Source: Xanthomonas theicola (lineage in GTDB: Bacteria > Pseudomonadota > Gammaproteobacteria > Xanthomonadales > Xanthomonadaceae). From it: a stretch of DNA of 64,000 bases. The stretch lies in NCBI RefSeq assembly GCF_014236795.1, contig NZ_CP049017.1, forward strand, positions 846,001 to 910,000, written 5' to 3'. The position numbers were made by a program, and so were the translations under genes. The notes below the pieces were generated by a model. The model ran no database searches and was not told the origin of the DNA. It saw only the letters and a list, made by a program, of their open reading frames with translations. Shown in pieces: positions 54,146 to 63,498 of the stretch (within the stretch, counting starts at the first letter, position 1; every line of letters begins with the position of its first letter).

Positions 54146-55001
54146 AGCGTGTTATGAACTTTGAAGGATGGTAGCGGCGTTGCTGAGCATGAGCACGGTG
54201 AAGACGACGAAGTGCAAGCCAGCCAAGGTTTCCGGCAAGCGCTCATAGTCGCGTGCCAATCGTCGGAATCGGTTGACCCAGCCGAAGCTGCGTTCGACGA
54301 CCCAGCGCCGAGGAAGCAAGACGAATCCTTTCTTGGCTTCGGGAAGTTTCACCACGTGCAGTTCGATTCCTTCTGCCTGCGCGGCTTGCGCCGGCTCCTG
54401 CCCGGTGTAGCCTTGATCCACGAACGCCAGTTTTACCGTATCGCCCGTGACATGTTGCACCTCTTGCGCCAGCGAGCGCACCTGAGCGCGTTCTTGCTCG
54501 TCGGCAGGTGTGACTTGCACTGCAAGCAAATATCCGAGCGTGTCCACCGCCATATGCACCTTGCTGCCCTTCTTGCGCTTATAGCCGTCGTAGCCTGCAC
54601 GTGTGCCGCTCTCGCAGGTGGATTGCAGCGTCCGCCCGTCCAGGATGACAGCACTGGGTTGGCCATGTCTGCCTTGGGCAACACGCAGGATGGAACGCAG
54701 GTCGTTGACCATGGCTTCAAAGCAGCCCGCCTGCAGCCAGCGTTGTGTCTGTTGGTAGACCGCTTCCCATGGCGGGAAGTCCTTGGGCAAAAGGCGCCAT
54801 GGCGCTCCAGCACGTGCCATCCAGCGCAGCGCATTGAACATTGCCCGCAGCTCGTACTTGCGCTGCGGAGCGTGCTCGGTCATCAGGCTCAGGTAAGGCG
54901 CTGCGAACGCCCACTCTTCGTCGGAAATGTCGGTCGGATATGGGCGTTTGCTCTGCATCCCGCTACGATAGCCGGATCGACTCAAAGTTCATAACACGCT
55001 C
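54146..55001 (-). mobile_element. IS5-family element B, copy 2
   Basis: 856 bp, inverted relative to copy 1, with TAG on both flanks (54143-54145 and 55002-55004). Inserted about 14 bp upstream of the IS630 transposase start, so it separates the gene from its promoter. Confidence 0.9.
54152..54958 (-). CDS. IS5-family transposase (element B), second copy
   Basis: 268 aa, identical in translation to the copy at 52247-53053. It is intact, with all DDE residues (ILDGRTLQ; FVDQGYTG; VERSFGWVNRFRR). Identity between the copies points to very recent duplication or gene conversion. Confidence 0.94.
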   Translation of the reverse strand: MQSKRPYPTDISDEEWAFAAPYLSLMTEHAPQRKYELRAMFNALRWMARAGAPWRLLPKDFPPWEAVYQQTQRWLQAGCFEAMVNDLRSILRVAQGRHGQPSAVILDGRTLQSTCESGTRAGYDGYKRKKGSKVHMAVDTLGYLLAVQVTPADEQERAQVRSLAQEVQHVTGDTVKLAFVDQGYTGQEPAQAAQAEGIELHVVKLPEAKKGFVLLPRRWVVERSFGWVNRFRRLARDYERLPETLAGLHFVVFTVLMLSNAATILQSS

Positions 55002-55003
55002 TA

Positions 55004-55852
55004 GAACCTGTTCACGATCTTTCCCGGGTAGTGCAAACTCTGCGGATGCGCACAAAGACGTATCCGAGTGCCATGAGCCGGGAGCGGTTCGAGCAGATCC
55101 GCCCCATTCTGGAGCAGGCGCGCAAGCGTACCAAGCCACGGACCGTGGATCTGTAGGACGTGTGGTGCGCGGTGCTGTACCTGCTGCGCACCGGCTGTCA
55201 GTGGCCAGCGCTGCCCAGCGACTTCCCGAAGTGGCGCACCGTGCACTGCTACTTTGCCAAGTGGAGCGAACCAGACGATGAAGGAGTGAGCCTGCTGGAG
55301 CGGGCGCTCAAAAAATCAGGGTGGCGCGGCCCGCCAGAGACAGGGGCGCAACGCTTGCAGCACGTTCTTGATCGTGGACGCACAGAGCGTGAAGAACACG
55401 GACACGGCTGGCCAGAAGGGTTATGACGCGGGCAAGAAGGTCTCGGGGATCAAGCGTCGCATCGCCGTCGATACCCAAGGCCTGCCGCATGCGGTCGCGG
55501 TGACGACGGCGGAAGTGACCGACCGCAAAGGCGCGCTCCAATCCCTGGATCGTTGCAAGCCGAACCTGGGACACGTGCAAAGCCTGTTGTGCGATAGCGG
55601 CTATACCGCAGAACCGTTCGCCGAAGGCGTACGAGAGATCCTGGGCAAGCAAGTCACGGTGCAGATCGCCAAACGCAGCGAACTGCACACCTTCAAGGTC
55701 ATGCCCAAGCGCTGGATCGTCGAACGCAGCTTTGCGTGGCTGGAAAAGAACCGAAGGCTATGGAAGAACTGCGAGCGCAAGCTCAACACCAGCTTGCAGT
55801 TCATCCACCTGGCATGCCTGACACTACTACTCAAAAGATCGTGAACAGGTTC
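55004..55852 (+). mobile_element. IS5-family element A, copy 3
   Basis: 849 bp with the terminal repeats of copies 1 and 2, directly abutting IS5-B copy 2. Flanks CTA and TTA do not match. Confidence 0.9.
55046..55844 (+). pseudogene. IS5-A transposase, copy 3, with amber codon
   Basis: Same organisation as copies 1 and 2, including the TAG after TVDL (55154-55156) and the frame change at six As near 55313. Its catalytic half is complete (LIVDAQSVKNTDTAGQKGYD; LCDSGYTAEPFAEGV; VERSFAWLEKNRRLWKNCE). Confidence 0.8.
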
Positions 55853-55919
55853 TTACACGGAAAACACTTCGACAGCCAAGTTGCTACATAGTTCATATTA
55901 TTTGTGAGACACAACACTA

Positions 55920-56258
55920 GCGCCTGCACGACAGCATGGTCAAGAACCTGTCCAAGCTGTCATGGCAGAGCAGGTGCGCCAAGGGCCAGCGCTACGCCCT
56001 GCTGTCAACCGGGCGAAGCTGACACTGGACGGCGGCCAGGGGCTTGCCAAGCTGCTGGCGGCCAATTCGTGAAAAGGATCGAGCGGCATTGGGACGGCAT
56101 CGCCGCCTACTGCCATCCGGACAACTAAGGTCGGTCTCGGTCTGGTGGAAAGGCTGAACAACAAGATCCGGGTCATCCAGCGCAATGCCTACGGCTACCG
56201 CGATGACGCCTACTTCTTCCTCAAGATCCGCGCCGCCTTCCCCGGAATTGGGAGATGA
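55920..56258 (+). pseudogene. ISL3-family transposase C-terminal remnant
   Basis: FVKRIERHWDGIAAYCHPDN in one frame, then after a shift near 56128 LGLVERLNNKIRVIQRNAYG and YRDDAYFFLKIRAAFPG to a stop at about 56258. The NNKIRxIQRxAYGYRD sequence is the C-terminal signature of ISL3 (IS204/IS1001/IS1165) transposases. The rest of the gene is absent. Confidence 0.75.
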
Positions 56259-56318
56259 ACCAAAAAAGCGACCGCGCTCAGGCCGATTTTTTTGCACCGC
56301 GCAGCGTGGGTGGGTGGA

Positions 56319-56966
56319 CTACAGAGGATGCGCCGGATCCAGCAGACCGTACTGGGTTGCCAGCCGGGCCAGTGCGATGTTGTCGTGGATGCCGACCTTC
56401 TCGAACAGCCGCGCCTTGTGCGTATTGACCGTCTTGGCACTAAGGCTCAAGCGCTTGGCGATGTCCTCTTGGCGCAGCCCGCGGGTCAGCAACAGCGCAA
56501 CTTCCAGTTCGCGCGGGGACAAAGCGTCGAACGGCGAACCGCCACCTTCCAAGTTCGCCAGCGCAAGGTTCTGCGCGATATTGGCGCCGAGGTAGCGCTT
56601 GCCCATCGCCACGTCGCGTACCGCACGCAACAGTTCCTGCGCGTCGCCCGCCTTGCCCACGTAGCCGGATGCGCCGGCCTCGAGCAGACGCTTGGGCAAC
56701 GGACCGTCTTCCAACACCGACACGATGATGACCTTGGTGCCGTGATCGCCCTTGATGATGCGCTCGGTGACCTCGAGCCCGCTGACGCCGGGCATGTGCA
56801 GATCGCAGAGGACGATGTCCGGCTTCAATTGCCGGATCTGCGGCATCGCGGCCTCGCCGCTTTCGGCCTCACCGACGATTTCGATGTCGGTCTGATTGGA
56901 AAGGATCAGCTTCATGCCGGTACGAACAAGAGCGTGATCGTCGACCAGAAAAACCCTGATGGCCAT
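56319..56966 (-). CDS. gacA: GacA/UvrY-like NarL-family response regulator
   Basis: 215 aa from the ATG at 56966 (MAIRVFLVDDHALVRTGMKL). The receiver domain has Asp9/Asp10, phospho-acceptor Asp55 (LCDLHMPGVSG) and Lys in GYVGKAG. The LuxR-type HTH (LSPRELEVALLLTRGLRQED, AKRLSLSAKTVNTHKARLFE) follows. Overall layout is that of GacA, which activates small RsmA-sequestering RNAs. uvrC, the usual neighbour, is not present; an ISL3 remnant lies downstream instead. Confidence 0.88.
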   Translation of the reverse strand: MAIRVFLVDDHALVRTGMKLILSNQTDIEIVGEAESGEAAMPQIRQLKPDIVLCDLHMPGVSGLEVTERIIKGDHGTKVIIVSVLEDGPLPKRLLEAGASGYVGKAGDAQELLRAVRDVAMGKRYLGANIAQNLALANLEGGGSPFDALSPRELEVALLLTRGLRQEDIAKRLSLSAKTVNTHKARLFEKVGIHDNIALARLATQYGLLDPAHPL

Positions 56967-57264
56967 CTCGTATAACCCCAGCGCCAATGAACACCGCATG
57001 TTCAGACTAGCGGCGTGAACTGTTCGGGGCAACTGAAATTTGTAGACAAAACTAGGCGATTTCACGGCACGCTCAGTTGGCTGCACCGTGCTGCCAGCAT
57101 GAGAAACAACCATGCCGAGCTTACTCAAGGCTCGGCGCGCAGGATGAGTGACCTGCCTGACGTTTCCAAGGAAATCGCGGCGGCTCATTTCGGCGGAGTC
57201 TCGCCTCCTTGAGGCTGATCTCTGGGTACGGGCCGATGGCGATGCGAAGTTGCTTGTCAACGCC
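56967..57264. other. upstream region of the response regulator
   Basis: About 300 bp with no supported gene. It should hold the regulator's promoter. Short open frames on the plus strand show no recognisable protein. Confidence 0.4.
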
Positions 57265-57506
57265 ATCGGCCTGGCAACGTGGACATCGCTTTCACCATCA
57301 ACGTGTCGGCCGCCAATGCCGGCATCGCCCTGGGCGCCTTCATCGGCGGGCTGGTCGCCGACTCCCGCCTGGGCCTGGGTGCAACGCCGTGGGTCGGCGC
57401 GGTCATGGTGGGCATCGGCCTGTTGCCGACGGTGTGGAGCGGCTGGCTGGTCAAAACAGGGACGGCCGCAGGCTCAATGCTCTCGAAGGCTGCTCGAGAC
57501 CATTGA
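57265..57506 (+). pseudogene. MFS transporter C-terminal remnant
   Basis: GNVDIAFTINVSAANAGIAL then GAFIGGLVADSRLGLGATPW and a final helix (VGIGLLPTVWSGWLVK) to the stop at 57506: the last two helices of a DHA1-type (AraJ/YdeA-like) sugar or drug exporter. The remainder of the gene is missing. Confidence 0.72.
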
Positions 57507-57709
57507 GCCAAGGAGGCGGCATGGGCCACGCCTCGTTACTGACTGCGTCGACCTCTGGGTGTGGGTGTCTTGCTCTTCGTGGCCGGGAACACCCTCGCAC
57601 ATAGGAAATCCACCAGTGCCCGTACCTTCGGCGAGGGGGGCTTGCTCGCCGGCCACAGCACATGGAACATGCCCGTGCGCTGCACATGCCTGGCCAGGAT
57701 CGGCACTAG

Positions 57710-58871
57710 GGATAGTCTGATCAACGCGGTCGGAGGATGAGGCAAGCCATATCGACCACGCCCACGGCGCTCAGACCCTCGGTTTTTCGCCGTTTCCGGC
57801 GCATTTCCGGGGTATTTCCCGGATTACAGGCACACCCTCCCCACGACAGGCAGCAACTGCTTTCGCTTCAGCCACAGGTTCGACAGCGCAAACAGCGTCA
57901 GCACTTGCGCCGTGTTCTTCGCCAGGCCGCGATAGCGCACCTTGACGTAGCCAAACTGGCGCTTGATCACCCGGAACGGATGCTCCACCTTCGCCCTCAG
58001 GCTGGCCTTGGCGTGCTCCCAGCGCTGTGCCCACTTCAATTCGCGCTTGCTCTTGATCTGCTTCAGCTTCGAGGGCTTCTCCGCGATCAGATAGCGCAGC
58101 TTGCGCTTGCTCGCCATCTCCTCGCGCTTGGCCAGCCCGGTGTAGCCGCTGTCGCCGCATACCGTGTCTTCCTTGCCGTGCAGCAGCTTGTGCGCCTGGG
58201 TGATATCTGCGGCGTTGGCCGCCGTGCATTCCAAGTGGTGCACCAGCCCGGACTCATCGTCCACGCCGATGTGCGCTTTCATCCCGAAGTAGTACTGATT
58301 GCCCTTCTTGGTCTGGTGCATTTCCGGGTCGCGCTCGCCGTTCTTGTTCTTGGTCGAGCTGGGCGCGGCAATGATCGTGGCGTCCACGATGGTGCCGCCG
58401 CGCAGGCTCTGGCCCTTGCGCGATAGGTGCGCGTTGACCCGGTTGAACAGCGTGCGCGCCAGATCGTGCGTCTCCAGCAACCGGCGGAAGTTGAGGATCG
58501 TGGTCTCGTCCGGCACCTCATCCAACCCGCCGATCCTGGCGAAACGGCGCATCGACGCCGTGTCGTACAAGGCTTCTTCCGCGCCCGGGTCGCTCAGTGC
58601 GTACCACTGCTGCAGAAAGTGGATGCGCAGCATTGTCTCCAGCGGGTACGGCTGACGGCCCGGATGGCCCGACTTCGGATAGTGCGGCGCGATCAGCGCC
58701 AGCAGGTCTTTCCACGGCACCACCTGATCCATCTCGGCCAGCAACCTTTCGCGCCGCGTCTGCTTGCGCTTGCCGTTGTACTCCGCGTCGCCGAAAGACA
58801 ATTGCATCGTCGTTGTCCTGTTGGGCTTTGTACGATTGTCGCAGGATCAGAGGGAGTTGTTCAGACCATCC
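57710..58871 (-). mobile_element. IS5-family element D, copy 2
   Basis: 1162 bp, with the same ends as copy 1, flanked by CTAG (57706-57709 and 58872-58875). It interrupts the LysR gene. Confidence 0.95.
57824..58807 (-). CDS. IS5-family transposase (element D), second copy
   Basis: 327 aa, identical in translation to the copy at 51103-52086, with the DDE residues in GGTIVDATII, CGDSGYTG and KVEHPFRVIKRQFG. Intact and probably active. Confidence 0.95.
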   Translation of the reverse strand: MQLSFGDAEYNGKRKQTRRERLLAEMDQVVPWKDLLALIAPHYPKSGHPGRQPYPLETMLRIHFLQQWYALSDPGAEEALYDTASMRRFARIGGLDEVPDETTILNFRRLLETHDLARTLFNRVNAHLSRKGQSLRGGTIVDATIIAAPSSTKNKNGERDPEMHQTKKGNQYYFGMKAHIGVDDESGLVHHLECTAANAADITQAHKLLHGKEDTVCGDSGYTGLAKREEMASKRKLRYLIAEKPSKLKQIKSKRELKWAQRWEHAKASLRAKVEHPFRVIKRQFGYVKVRYRGLAKNTAQVLTLFALSNLWLKRKQLLPVVGRVCL

Positions 58872-59753
58872 CTAGCCGGCCATCGGCCAGGGGCTCGCGG
58901 ATGGCGAAGTCCGGCAGGTAGGCGATCCCCAGTCCCTGCAATGCAAAACACACGCGCGTCTGGATGTTGTTGCAGATCATCGAGGTGGGCAGCTGCAACT
59001 CCGGCTCGCCGGGCATTCGCCGCAGCGCCCAGGTCTCCAGCTTGTCACTGTTGGGAAAGCGATAGTGCAGGCAAGTGTGCTGGCGCAGGTCGGCAGGCGC
59101 CATGGGTATACCTCGGCGCGCCAGATAATCCGGCGAGGCCACCAGCCGCATTTGGAAGGTGCCCAGGCGACGGGCCGACAGGCGCGAGTCGGCCGGTTCG
59201 CCCGTGCGCACCACGGCATCGAAGCCTTCCTCGACCACATCGACCATGCGGTCGGTGAAGTCCAGGTCCAGCTCGATCTCGGGGTACTCGCGCATGAACT
59301 CGCCGAGGACCGGCAGTACCAGCGCGCTGACCAGCGGCAGGCTCACCCGCAGGCGCCCGCGCGGTGCGGCGGTGGCTTGCGACAGCTCCCGTTCCGCCGC
59401 CTCGATCTCGGCCAGGATGCGGCGGCTGCGCTCCAGGAACAGCGTGCCCTCGGCGGTCAACGTGACACTGCGCGTGCTGCGGTGGAACAGGCGCACCCCC
59501 AGCTTCTCTTCCAGCCGCGCCACGCGCTTGCCGACGGCCGAAGCCGACACGCCCAGCAACCGGCCAGCGGCGACGAAACGGCGCGTCTCGGCGACCTGCA
59601 CGAACACCACGAAGCCATTCAGGCTGTCCATGATCCGCGCTCCTCGCGATTACGGACGCTTCGTTCCGCACATCAAGGAACTGTAGCCTACTTTTTTTTT
59701 AATCGAGAGGTTTCTATCGTCGGGGCATTGCCCATTGGATCGAGGCGCTTGCC

Positions 59754-60944
59754 ATGACGCGTTCCCTATTCCCCCTGCGCCAAGGTGTTGCGCCCGCGCA
59801 CCTGCCCGCATGTCTCCAAGCCGTCGTGCAGCAGGCACTGGACGACCGGCGCCTGGTCGGTGCCGTCGTCCTGGTCGCCCGCGACGGCGCGCTGATCCAC
59901 CAGCAGGCCGCCGGTTTCGCCGATCGGGAAAGCGCGCGGCCCATGACCGTGGAAACAGTGTTCCGGCTGGCTTCCGTCAGCAAGCCCATCGTCTCCACGG
60001 CGGCGCTGGTACTGGTGGCCCAGGGCTTGCTCGATTTGGATGCGGGCATCGAGCGCTGGCTGCCCGGGTTCCGGCCCCGGCTCGCCGATGGCCGCGAGGC
60101 GCGCATCACGGCGCGGCAGCTGCTCAGCCATACGGCGGGGCTGGGCTACCGCTTCTTCGAGGCCGACGCAAACGGTCTCTATGCGCGGGCCGGCGTCTCC
60201 GATGGCATGGATGCCTCCGGCATCTCCCTGGCCGAGAACCTGCGCCGCCTCGCCAGCGTGCCGCTGCTGTACGCGCCGGGCACGGCCTGGAGTTACTCGC
60301 TGGCGACCGACGTGCTGGGCGCGCTGATCGAGCGCATCCACGGCACGCCGCTGGACGAAGCGGTGCGGCAGCTGGCGACTGGCCCATTGGGCATGGCCGA
60401 TACCGGTTTCGTCGCCCACGATGCGCACCGTGTAGCCGCTGCGTATGTCAACGACGTGCCGCAGCCGCATCCGCTGGCCGAGGGCGAGACCGTCTCGGCT
60501 TTCGAGGGCGCCGTCGGCATCACCTATAGCCCGGCCCGCATCTTCGACTCCCAGGCCTTCCCGTCGGGGGGCGCTGGCATGGCCGGCACGGCCGGAGACT
60601 TCCTGCGTCTGCTGGAAACCCTGCGCCAGGGTGGCGGCACGCTGCTACCCGGCGCACTGGTCGAGGACATGGGACGCGACCAGACCGGTGGACGGGATCT
60701 GCCCGATGCGCCGGGTTACGGCTTCGGTCTGGGCTTCGCCGTCCTGCAAGATGGGGCACGGGCCGCGACGCCAGCCGCTGAAGGAGCCTGGGGTTGGGGC
60801 GGCGCCTACGGCCACGCGTGGTTCGTGGACCGGGCGCGGGGCCTGAGTGTCGTCGCCTTCACCAACACGCTGTACGAAGGCATGTCCGGTCGCTTCGTCA
60901 CCGAGTTGCGCGATGCCGTCTATGGCGCGCTGGAGGTGCACTGA
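59754..60944 (+). CDS. beta-lactamase-fold serine hydrolase (EstB-like)
   Basis: 396-aa class C beta-lactamase/esterase-family protein. It has the SxxK motif Ser74-Val-Ser-Lys77 (RLASVSKPIVS), the Tyr motif in AWSYSLATDVLG and WGWGGAYGHAW in place of KTG, a pattern seen in EstB-type esterases rather than true lactamases. No signal peptide, so it is probably cytoplasmic. The stop overlaps the start of an MFS gene (TGATG). It is divergent from the split LysR gene. Confidence 0.87.
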   Translation: MTRSLFPLRQGVAPAHLPACLQAVVQQALDDRRLVGAVVLVARDGALIHQQAAGFADRESARPMTVETVFRLASVSKPIVSTAALVLVAQGLLDLDAGIERWLPGFRPRLADGREARITARQLLSHTAGLGYRFFEADANGLYARAGVSDGMDASGISLAENLRRLASVPLLYAPGTAWSYSLATDVLGALIERIHGTPLDEAVRQLATGPLGMADTGFVAHDAHRVAAAYVNDVPQPHPLAEGETVSAFEGAVGITYSPARIFDSQAFPSGGAGMAGTAGDFLRLLETLRQGGGTLLPGALVEDMGRDQTGGRDLPDAPGYGFGLGFAVLQDGARAATPAAEGAWGWGGAYGHAWFVDRARGLSVVAFTNTLYEGMSGRFVTELRDAVYGALEVH

Positions 60945-62188
60945 TGACGCCCCCAACTGCACGGATGAGCGCCACGGCCCATGACCGCCTGCCGCTGGCC
61001 TCGCTGCTGGCGCTGGCCATGGCGGCCTTCATCACCATCCTGACCGAAGCGCTGCCGGCCGGTCTGCTGCCGCAGATGGCACAGGGCCTGGCGGTGTCGC
61101 AAGGCTGGGTCGGCCAGACCGTCACGATCTATGCCATCGGTTCGCTGGTGGCGGCCATTCCGCTCACCGCCGCCACGCAGGGCGTGCGTCGCCGCCCGCT
61201 GCTGCTGGCGGCCATCGCGGGCTTCGTCGTCGCCAATACCGTCACCACGTTCTCCTGCAGCTATGCCCTGACCCTGGTGGCGCGCTTCCTGGCGGGTGTG
61301 TCGGCCGGGCTGCTGTGGGCGCTGCTGGCGGGTTATGCCGCGTGCATGGTGCCCGAGCACCAGAAGGGCCGGGCCATCGCCGTTGCGATGGTCGGCACGC
61401 CATTGGCGCTGTCGCTCGGCGTGCCGGCCGGCACCTTTCTCGGCAATTGGGTGGGCTGGCGGACGTGCTTCGGCATCATGAGCGCACTGGCGCTGGTGCT
61501 GATGCTGTGGGTGCGCATCCAGTTGCCGGACTTCGCCGGACAGGCGGCGGGCAAGCGCTTGTCGCTGGGGAACGTGTTTACGGTGTCCGGCGTGCGCCCG
61601 GTGCTGTTCGTGGTGCTGGCCTTCGTGCTGGCGCACAACATCCTCTATACCTACATCGCACCGTTCCTGGCGGCGGCGGGCATGGTCGAACGGACGGATC
61701 TGGTCCTGCTGGTGTTCGGCGTCTCGTCCCTGCTGGGCATTTGGATCGTTGGCGCGCTGATCGACCGCCACCTGCGTGTACTGACGCTCGCCAGTACGGT
61801 CGTGTTCGGCCTGGCCGCGCTGGCGCTCGGTGTGGCGGGCGATGCGCCTGGCGTGGTGTATGCGGCGGTGGCCGCCTGGGGCCTGGCCTTCGGCGGGTCG
61901 GCGACGCTGTTCCAGACGGCACTGGCCAAGACGGCTGGAGACGCCGTGGATGTCGCGCAATCCATGCTGGTCACCGCCTGGAACACGGCGATTGCCGGTG
62001 GCGGCATCGTCGGCGGCGTGCTGCTCGAACGCCTCGGCGTCGGCGCCTTTGCACCGGCCTTGCTGGGGTTGCTGGCGGCAGCGCTGGTGGTGGTGTGGGC
62101 CGCCAGGCGGCATGGCTTTCCCGCCCCGGTAGGTGCGGTCGGGTCGAACCCAGCGACGCCGGATCGACAAAGCGCCTCGGAGCTGTGA
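60944..62188 (+). CDS. MFS exporter (DHA1 family)
   Basis: 414-aa 12-helix transporter. It has LLALAMAAFITILTEALPAG in helix 1, the motif-A region GVRRRPLLLAAIAGF, LVARFLAGVSAGLLWALLAG and GTPLALSLGVPAGTFLGNWV. These recall the AraJ/NepI/YdhP group of sugar and purine exporters. Translationally coupled upstream to the serine hydrolase and downstream to a second MFS gene (both TGATG). The substrate is unknown. Confidence 0.87.
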   Translation: MTPPTARMSATAHDRLPLASLLALAMAAFITILTEALPAGLLPQMAQGLAVSQGWVGQTVTIYAIGSLVAAIPLTAATQGVRRRPLLLAAIAGFVVANTVTTFSCSYALTLVARFLAGVSAGLLWALLAGYAACMVPEHQKGRAIAVAMVGTPLALSLGVPAGTFLGNWVGWRTCFGIMSALALVLMLWVRIQLPDFAGQAAGKRLSLGNVFTVSGVRPVLFVVLAFVLAHNILYTYIAPFLAAAGMVERTDLVLLVFGVSSLLGIWIVGALIDRHLRVLTLASTVVFGLAALALGVAGDAPGVVYAAVAAWGLAFGGSATLFQTALAKTAGDAVDVAQSMLVTAWNTAIAGGGIVGGVLLERLGVGAFAPALLGLLAAALVVVWAARRHGFPAPVGAVGSNPATPDRQSASEL

Positions 62189-63266
62189 TGGAGAAGGCAC
62201 GTTCGGCGGTCGCCGTGGACGACCGATGCAAGGTGCTGGCGGCGATCTGCGTCTGCGCGATCCTCCTCCTGGTGTTCACCGGCCCGGCGATATCCACGCT
62301 AGCCGTCGGGCACGACCTGGGCGCAGACCAATCCGCCTTGGTCTGTGGATCGTCAACGCCTACGCCATCGCGTTCGGTGGCTGCGTCTGCGTCATGGCGG
62401 CGGGCGCCATCGGCGACCAGATCGGTCGCAAGCGTTGCTTCGCGGCAGCGCCCTGGATTTTCATCGCCACGTCGCTGTTGATCGGCCTGGCCCCGAACCT
62501 GCTGTTGCTCAATCTGCTGCGCGCCGCCGAAGGTGTCGGTGGCGGTGGCGACCGGGTTCAGCTTCATCGCTCCGCTTGTCTATGTGCTGGTCTGGTTCAT
62601 CGTCATCCAGGGACGCGATGTGTTCACGGCCGGCCTTGCGATCCTTCCGCCGACCGCACCGATGCTGGTGGTGCCGCTGCTGGCCGGGCGGAGGGCCCAG
62701 CACGTTTCGCCGGCCTGCTGTCGGGCATCGGCTTCCTCGTCTGCGCACTCGGCGCCTGGAGGTTGATGCGCCTGTCCCCTGAGGGGAGCTTGTGGTCGAT
62801 GGCGATCCCCATGCTGCTGATCGGCATCGGCAATGGCCTGCCGTGGGGCTTGATGGATGCCTTGTGGGTCAGCGTGGTGCCCAAGGAGCGCGCAGGCATG
62901 GCGGCCGGCATCTTCACCGCCATGCCCGTGGCGGGAGAAGCCATCGCCATTGCCGCCATCGGTGCTGTGTTGGTCGGCTTGACGGCCGCGAACCTGCGCG
63001 CAGCAGCGCAGGCCGATTCGCTGTCGCTCCCACAAAGCGCCACGGCAATCGCCAGCCGGATCGGAGCCAGCGCCAAGCATGGTTTTTCCACCGGCGGCGT
63101 CAGTGCGATGGACGCGGCAATCATCAAGCTTGCACATGATGCCTACACCTCGGCTTTCCACGGCATCTTCGGTGTGCTGGCCGTGCTCTCGACCATGACC
63201 GCCGTGGTCTGCGTCGCGACGCTGCGACAGTGGGTCGATCGGCAAGGCACAGCCCAGGAGCCTTGA
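62188..63266 (+). pseudogene. second MFS transporter (DHA2-like), frameshifted and internally deleted
   Basis: Opens at an ATG overlapping the previous stop (MEKARSAVAVDDRCKVLAAI), loses frame after GADQSAL near 62340, and continues WIVNAYAIAFGGCVCVMAAG then AIGDQIGRKR. Near 62535 another shift leads to VATGFSFIAPLVYVLVWFIV, and after AGR near 62690 the last part (FAGLLSGIGFLVCALGAWRL...VSVVPKERAGMAAGIF) ends at 63266. Several central helices of a 14-helix protein are missing. Confidence 0.8.
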
Positions 63267-63310
63267 GCCGAGTCGATGAGCGAATCGGCCACCTCTGGAA
63301 GCCGACCGAT

Positions 63311-63470
63311 ATGGAGCTTCGCCATCTGCGCCGCTGCTTGGGCGTCGCCGAAGAGCTGCATTTCGCCCGCGCGGCCGAGCCACTGCACTTCGAGCAGTCG
63401 CCGCTATCGCGCGTCATCGCAGTCTTGGTCGTGAAATCGGAAGGGCGGCGACTGCCGCACCTCCCGCGTC
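63311..63470 (+). pseudogene. LysR-family regulator N-terminal fragment
   Basis: MELRHLRRCLGVAEELHFAR then AAEPLHFEQSPLSRVI is the DNA-binding helix-turn-helix of a LysR protein. Homology ends at 63415 and the rest of the gene is absent. Confidence 0.7.
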
Positions 63471-63498
63471 AAACGGATTTCCGTGACGCAGACATGCA

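Larger units (their letters stand above)
51003..55917 (-). mobile_element. IS630-family element B, invaded by four other IS copies
   Basis: The outermost ends are inverted copies of GTGTCTCACAAATAATAT (preceded by ATGTG on the left and, inverted, GTGTT on the right), with TA on both outer flanks (51001-51002 and 55918-55919), as expected for IS630. Inside lie IS5-D copy 1, IS5-B copy 1, the transposase gene, IS5-B copy 2 and IS5-A copy 3. Without them the element would be about 1.2 kb. Confidence 0.88.
57536..59631 (-). pseudogene. LysR-family regulator split by IS5-D copy 2
   Basis: From the ATG at 59631: HTH (MDSLNGFVVFVQVAETRRFV; LGVSASAVGKRVARLEEKLG) and the effector domain to IREPLADGRL at 58876, where IS5-D begins. 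Past the IS, 57709-57536 reads LVPILARHVQRTGMFHVLWP...VRALVDFLCARVF to the stop. Removing the IS and one CTAG gives a continuous 309-aa protein. The truncated product (about 250 aa) keeps DNA binding but lacks the last part of the effector domain. Divergent from the serine hydrolase gene, which it probably regulated. Confidence 0.93.

Noticed and set aside
59754..60944. A true class C beta-lactamase
   Set aside because: It has no signal peptide and lacks a KTG triad. The WGG motif and YSL sequence fit esterase-like members better.
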